From assembly GCF_030272615.1 (NCBI RefSeq), contig NC_081405.1:161020694-161084693 (forward strand): a DNA stretch of 64,000 nucleotides, read 5' to 3'. Positions 61,401 to 64,000 of the stretch are shown one piece after another (positions within the stretch are counted from its first letter, which is position 1; each line of letters starts with the position of its first letter). The position numbers and the translations under genes are program-made. Source of the DNA: Cryptomeria japonica (lineage: Eukaryota > Streptophyta > Pinopsida > Cupressales > Cupressaceae). The notes beneath the pieces were generated by a model. That model made no database searches, was not told where the DNA came from, and worked only from the letters and a program-made list of their open reading frames with translations.

Positions 61401-62098
61401 ACATACAACACTCCAAGCATACCAACAAGAGACAACTCAAGAGATCACTCAACACTAAACTAAAACTCACACAAAACTAACAAGGGTAATCAATCTTAAA
61501 CCTAGAGTGTAGAAAAGGATTTTATGTCATCTCCAATCAACTTACCATTGGGATAAGACATGCTCAGACCTATGAAGCCAGGTGGAGTCGATGTATGGTA
61601 CCTACAAATCCTGCATCCACAAAGCCATGATACAACATATACGATATATAATACAGGTAGGTGATAAAGAATTGCAATGGCACATCCCACTCACAATGAG
61701 TGATGTGACATCGTCCCTATCATAAAAACAATAGAGGAAACTTGCAACCAATCAAGCAATATCATAATAAATATCACATCATGAAATAGGGTTAGCTCAT
61801 CACAAAATATCCTCAAATCATCATAAAAGAATATAAACAACACATAGAAAAAGATGCATATCAGTCATCAAATGAGCACCTATCATCATAAAGACCCATA
61901 AAACAATCCATAATGTCATCATCCACATGAAATAATAGTATCAAATGCATTATAACATGTCTAGAATCCATAATAAAGCATTCTAATGATACATAAAATC
62001 CATAAACTTCCACTAAAATCATCTCAAAGTAGTCTAAGCTATAACAATATAGTCTATCAATGCACAAAAAGAAAGACAAATCAGGGAAGGACACTACA

Positions 62099-62103
62099 AG
62101 TTG
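62099..62103. repeat. Target-site duplication of solo LTR X, right copy
   Basis: AGTTG, identical to 52214-52218. Confidence 0.85.
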
Positions 62104-62650
62104 AGTCAAAAGTCTAATTAGGATAGGCAAATTTTTCCCTCGCTAGCACTGCATTTGAAGTTGGAAATTCTTCTCTAGTCTATAGAAGACCAGTCACCTT
62201 TGAAATAGCATCCTCTAATGCATCAACCCTCAATCCTTTGAAAATAGCCTCATTAATTTAAAAGTTATCTATAAATTTCTTGGTCATATCATCATTGTAT
62301 TTTGTCTTTAGCAAGCAATAGTGTATTCATCTTTCCCTTTCAAAAAATGACAAGGAATTTGCATCTGCAAGCAATAGAGTATGATTTGTGGGCTCTCATA
62401 TGATGGGATCACCACCCACTTTGCCCTTTTACTTAACTCCTTACTCTTCTTCTTTGTTACCCTCTACAAAAATTGAGCTATCTCTTCTAGCAATGCTTAC
62501 TATTTTCTAATTTTAGCTCAATTGTTAACCAATTTTTAGCTCTTTCTTTAGCTCAATCTTTAGCTCAATTTTTAACTCAAGTTTCTTCATTTCGTCCTTA
62601 ACTCGCCTAGTTTTTTCATTTCTTCTATCCTCTCAAATGCTCTATTCAAC
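62104..62650 (-). pseudogene. Accessory ORF (copy C, N-terminal part) right of solo LTR X
   Basis: The minus strand reads DDMTKKFIDNF, a stop, INEAIFKGLRVDALEDAISK, VTGLL, a stop, then TREEFPTSNAVLAREKFAY, ending at the X insertion. It matches copy A (VKGLRV..., AENTGLLQDRELFP) position by position. Further upstream lie WVVIPSY-like and ELKIELKIELKKELKI segments; the latter come from short tandem repeats of ATTGAGCTAAAG (62485-62585). With 52213-50320 it forms one split ORF. Decayed, function unknown. Confidence 0.55.
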
Positions 62651-63059
62651 ACAGTTCCTTAACTCAATAATGGATGGGTAAATTTTTATGACTATCATCT
62701 TCATTTCACTAGTAAAGGTATAGACTTGCCAAGAGCTACCAAACTTCACCAAATAATAAAGAAAAATAATTTCTGGTTTTGGACAAATTATAAACAAAAC
62801 AATCATAGCAACTACACTAACAAAAATAATCACGATGGTACCCTTTTTTATATAAAGATAGTTCATAATCATATACATCACATCCAGTCCAAGGATGGAT
62901 TCAGTCTGGTGTCATGCAGTCACTATCTAGACTATCATTACATGTAATTCCAAAATGGCCATAGCCCCGTGTCAGATTGCTTAGCTTTGCATCATATACA
63001 ATATAGAAGAATTTTAATACAAAAAAATAATTCTAAACCACTTCTGAATCTTAGAGCAC
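62651..63059. other. Interval with no recognised gene
   Basis: AT-rich. A 79-codon minus-strand ORF (62642-62881) is hydrophobic but resembles nothing known. No repeat border was identified. Confidence 0.4.
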
Positions 63060-63440
63060 ATTGTCTCCTATGTCAATATACATATAGCCCAATTTACTAA
63101 ACAACGAGCACCAACAGCTTTCTCCCTAGTCCTAGGAGAAGGAACATCTGCATCTTCAATCTTGAGTCTCTGCATATACTGTACCAATGCATCAATTTCC
63201 TTTGGGTGTAACATGTCCATGTGTTTCTTGAAATATTGAACAAATTGGATATCTGCCTTACAAATCTAAACAACACCCTCCCAGACTAGAATCATGAACC
63301 TATCTTTTGAGACCTCCAGAATAGTAGAAACCTAAGACATAATGTAAAAGTGTAAGAGTTTAATATTTAACCCAATAAACCTCCTCCTCTTGTTTTGAAA
63401 TACTTCTCCATTTCCTTCTTTCTAGAGAAACGAAAGGATT
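63060..63440 (-). pseudogene. Unrecognised coding remnant downstream of the LINE zf-RVT domain
   Basis: One minus-strand frame with only a few stops reads VSTILEVSKDRFMILVWEGV, then ADIQFVQYFKKHMDMLHPKE, IDALVQYMQRLKIEDADVPS and REKAVGARCLVNWAI. The amino-acid composition looks like real protein. It could be the end of the LINE-3 ORF2 region or part of another accessory ORF. I do not recognise it. Confidence 0.35.
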
Positions 63441-63449
63441 TCACAAGAC

Positions 63450-64000
63450 AAGACATACTAGAATCGGTTTAAACTAAGATCAAAGGATTCCATAAAGTCA
63501 ACAAGGATTTCACTCCAAGAAGGAGTAGGCCGACAATTCCAGACAATGGGAAAACCAAGGAAAATAGACCAAACACCTTGGGAAAACTCACATTCAAAAA
63601 AAAAAGTTTTCAAAAGACTCCTAGACATTGCACACTCCACACCTAATAGGTTCATGACCCACAACAGATAGAAAAGAACCTACTACTAACTTTTTAAGAA
63701 GTAAAAGCCATCTAAAACAAGATTTCTTAGGTTCAATGGGGGAATGCCAAAAAAAGTCAAAAACAAATTGTCACTTTGACTTAGGCCAGTCGAGACCCCA
63801 ACATTTATTGACTCGAGTGAAGATCGAGTAATCATCTTTCAACATCATGTAGATCTTCTTAGTAGATGTATCCAAAAAAGGAGAGCCATCCAACCATTTT
63901 AGTTGCTTCAAAAAGGAATTAGTATCCAAAACCTTGCCAAAGAAAAAACAACCAGTAGCTTTAACAATAAGAGAATATGTTTTCTTCTATGAAAGAGGAA
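63450..64000 (-). pseudogene. LINE-3 fragment: zinc-binding reverse transcriptase domain
   Basis: The minus strand from the window end reads FFGKVLDTNSFLKQLKWLDG, NKCWGLDWPKSK, FFWHSPIEPKKSCFRWLLLL, EPIRCGVCNV and FFFECEFSQGVWSIFLGFPI. This is the zf-RVT domain of a plant LINE (CGVC and a degenerate H..EC ligand set). RT would lie beyond the right edge. TGA and TAG interrupt it, and a frame change lies near 63.62 kb. Confidence 0.65.

Larger units (their letters stand above)
52219..62098 (-). mobile_element. Solo LTR of family X (3.86 kb without the nested Copia)
   Basis: On the minus strand it starts TGTAGTGTCC (62098) and ends GCGGGTAGTACA (52219); start and reversed end share TGTA.T..CC. 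A perfect AGTTG TSD brackets it, and no internal retrotransposon domains belong to it, so it is a solo LTR left after LTR-LTR recombination. The Copia element (52709-58732 including one TSD copy) is nested inside. Removing it leaves 3856 bp. Similarity to 26336-30008 in opposite orientation shows it is a repeated family. ORFs inside (e.g. near 59.0, 61.6 and 61.9 kb) look like chance. Confidence 0.85.

Overview
This window looks like nuclear DNA of a large-genome land plant, most likely a gymnosperm. The basis is inference: the base composition is AT-rich, no host gene can be recognised, there are very long LTRs (about 1.5 to 4.3 kb), plant L1-type LINEs carry DUF4283 and RNase H domains, and many copies have decayed by C-to-T/G-to-A change. 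No rRNA operon, tRNA gene, intact host gene or CRISPR array was found. Nearly every recognisable feature is a transposable element or a tandem repeat.

Left part (1-26.3 kb). The window opens in the tail of a plus-strand Ty3/gypsy polyprotein with a polypurine tract and a 4.3-kb LTR (157-4462); the LTR carries an array of palindromic 34-bp units. An inverted pair of decayed 5S-rRNA-like segments follows (4.86-5.15 kb). A minus-strand Athila/Tat-like gypsy element (about 5.5-15.0 kb) has gag, DLG-type protease, RT, RNase H, integrase and an extra 3' ORF. A tandem array with self-complementary units (15.4-16.0 kb) and a complex dispersed repeat (16.6-18.5 kb) come next. A minus-strand LINE (about 19.7-26.3 kb) is split by a 1.46-kb solo LTR.

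Right part (26.3-64 kb) is a nest whose order can be read from target-site duplications (TSDs). A decayed minus-strand element carrying an accessory ORF (50.4-52.2 kb plus 62.1-62.65 kb) appears to be the oldest layer. LINE-2 (32842-48569) inserted beside it with a 13-bp TSD and then received a complete chromovirus-type gypsy element (34580-42463, TSD GAATT). A 3.86-kb solo LTR, here called family X, inserted into the accessory ORF (TSD AGTTG) and then received a complete Tork/Tnt1-like Copia element (52709-58727, TSD ATTAC). A second X copy lies at 26.3-30.0 kb in the opposite orientation. A LINE fragment ends the window on the minus strand.

The most unusual observation is a shared accessory protein domain. 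It is seen in the extra ORF of the Athila/Tat-like element, in the split accessory ORF at 50-62 kb, and in a third ORF inside LINE-2 downstream of its RNase H. The LINE TSDs enclose that third ORF, so it moved as part of the LINE. All homology statements come from reading translations by eye; no database search was run.
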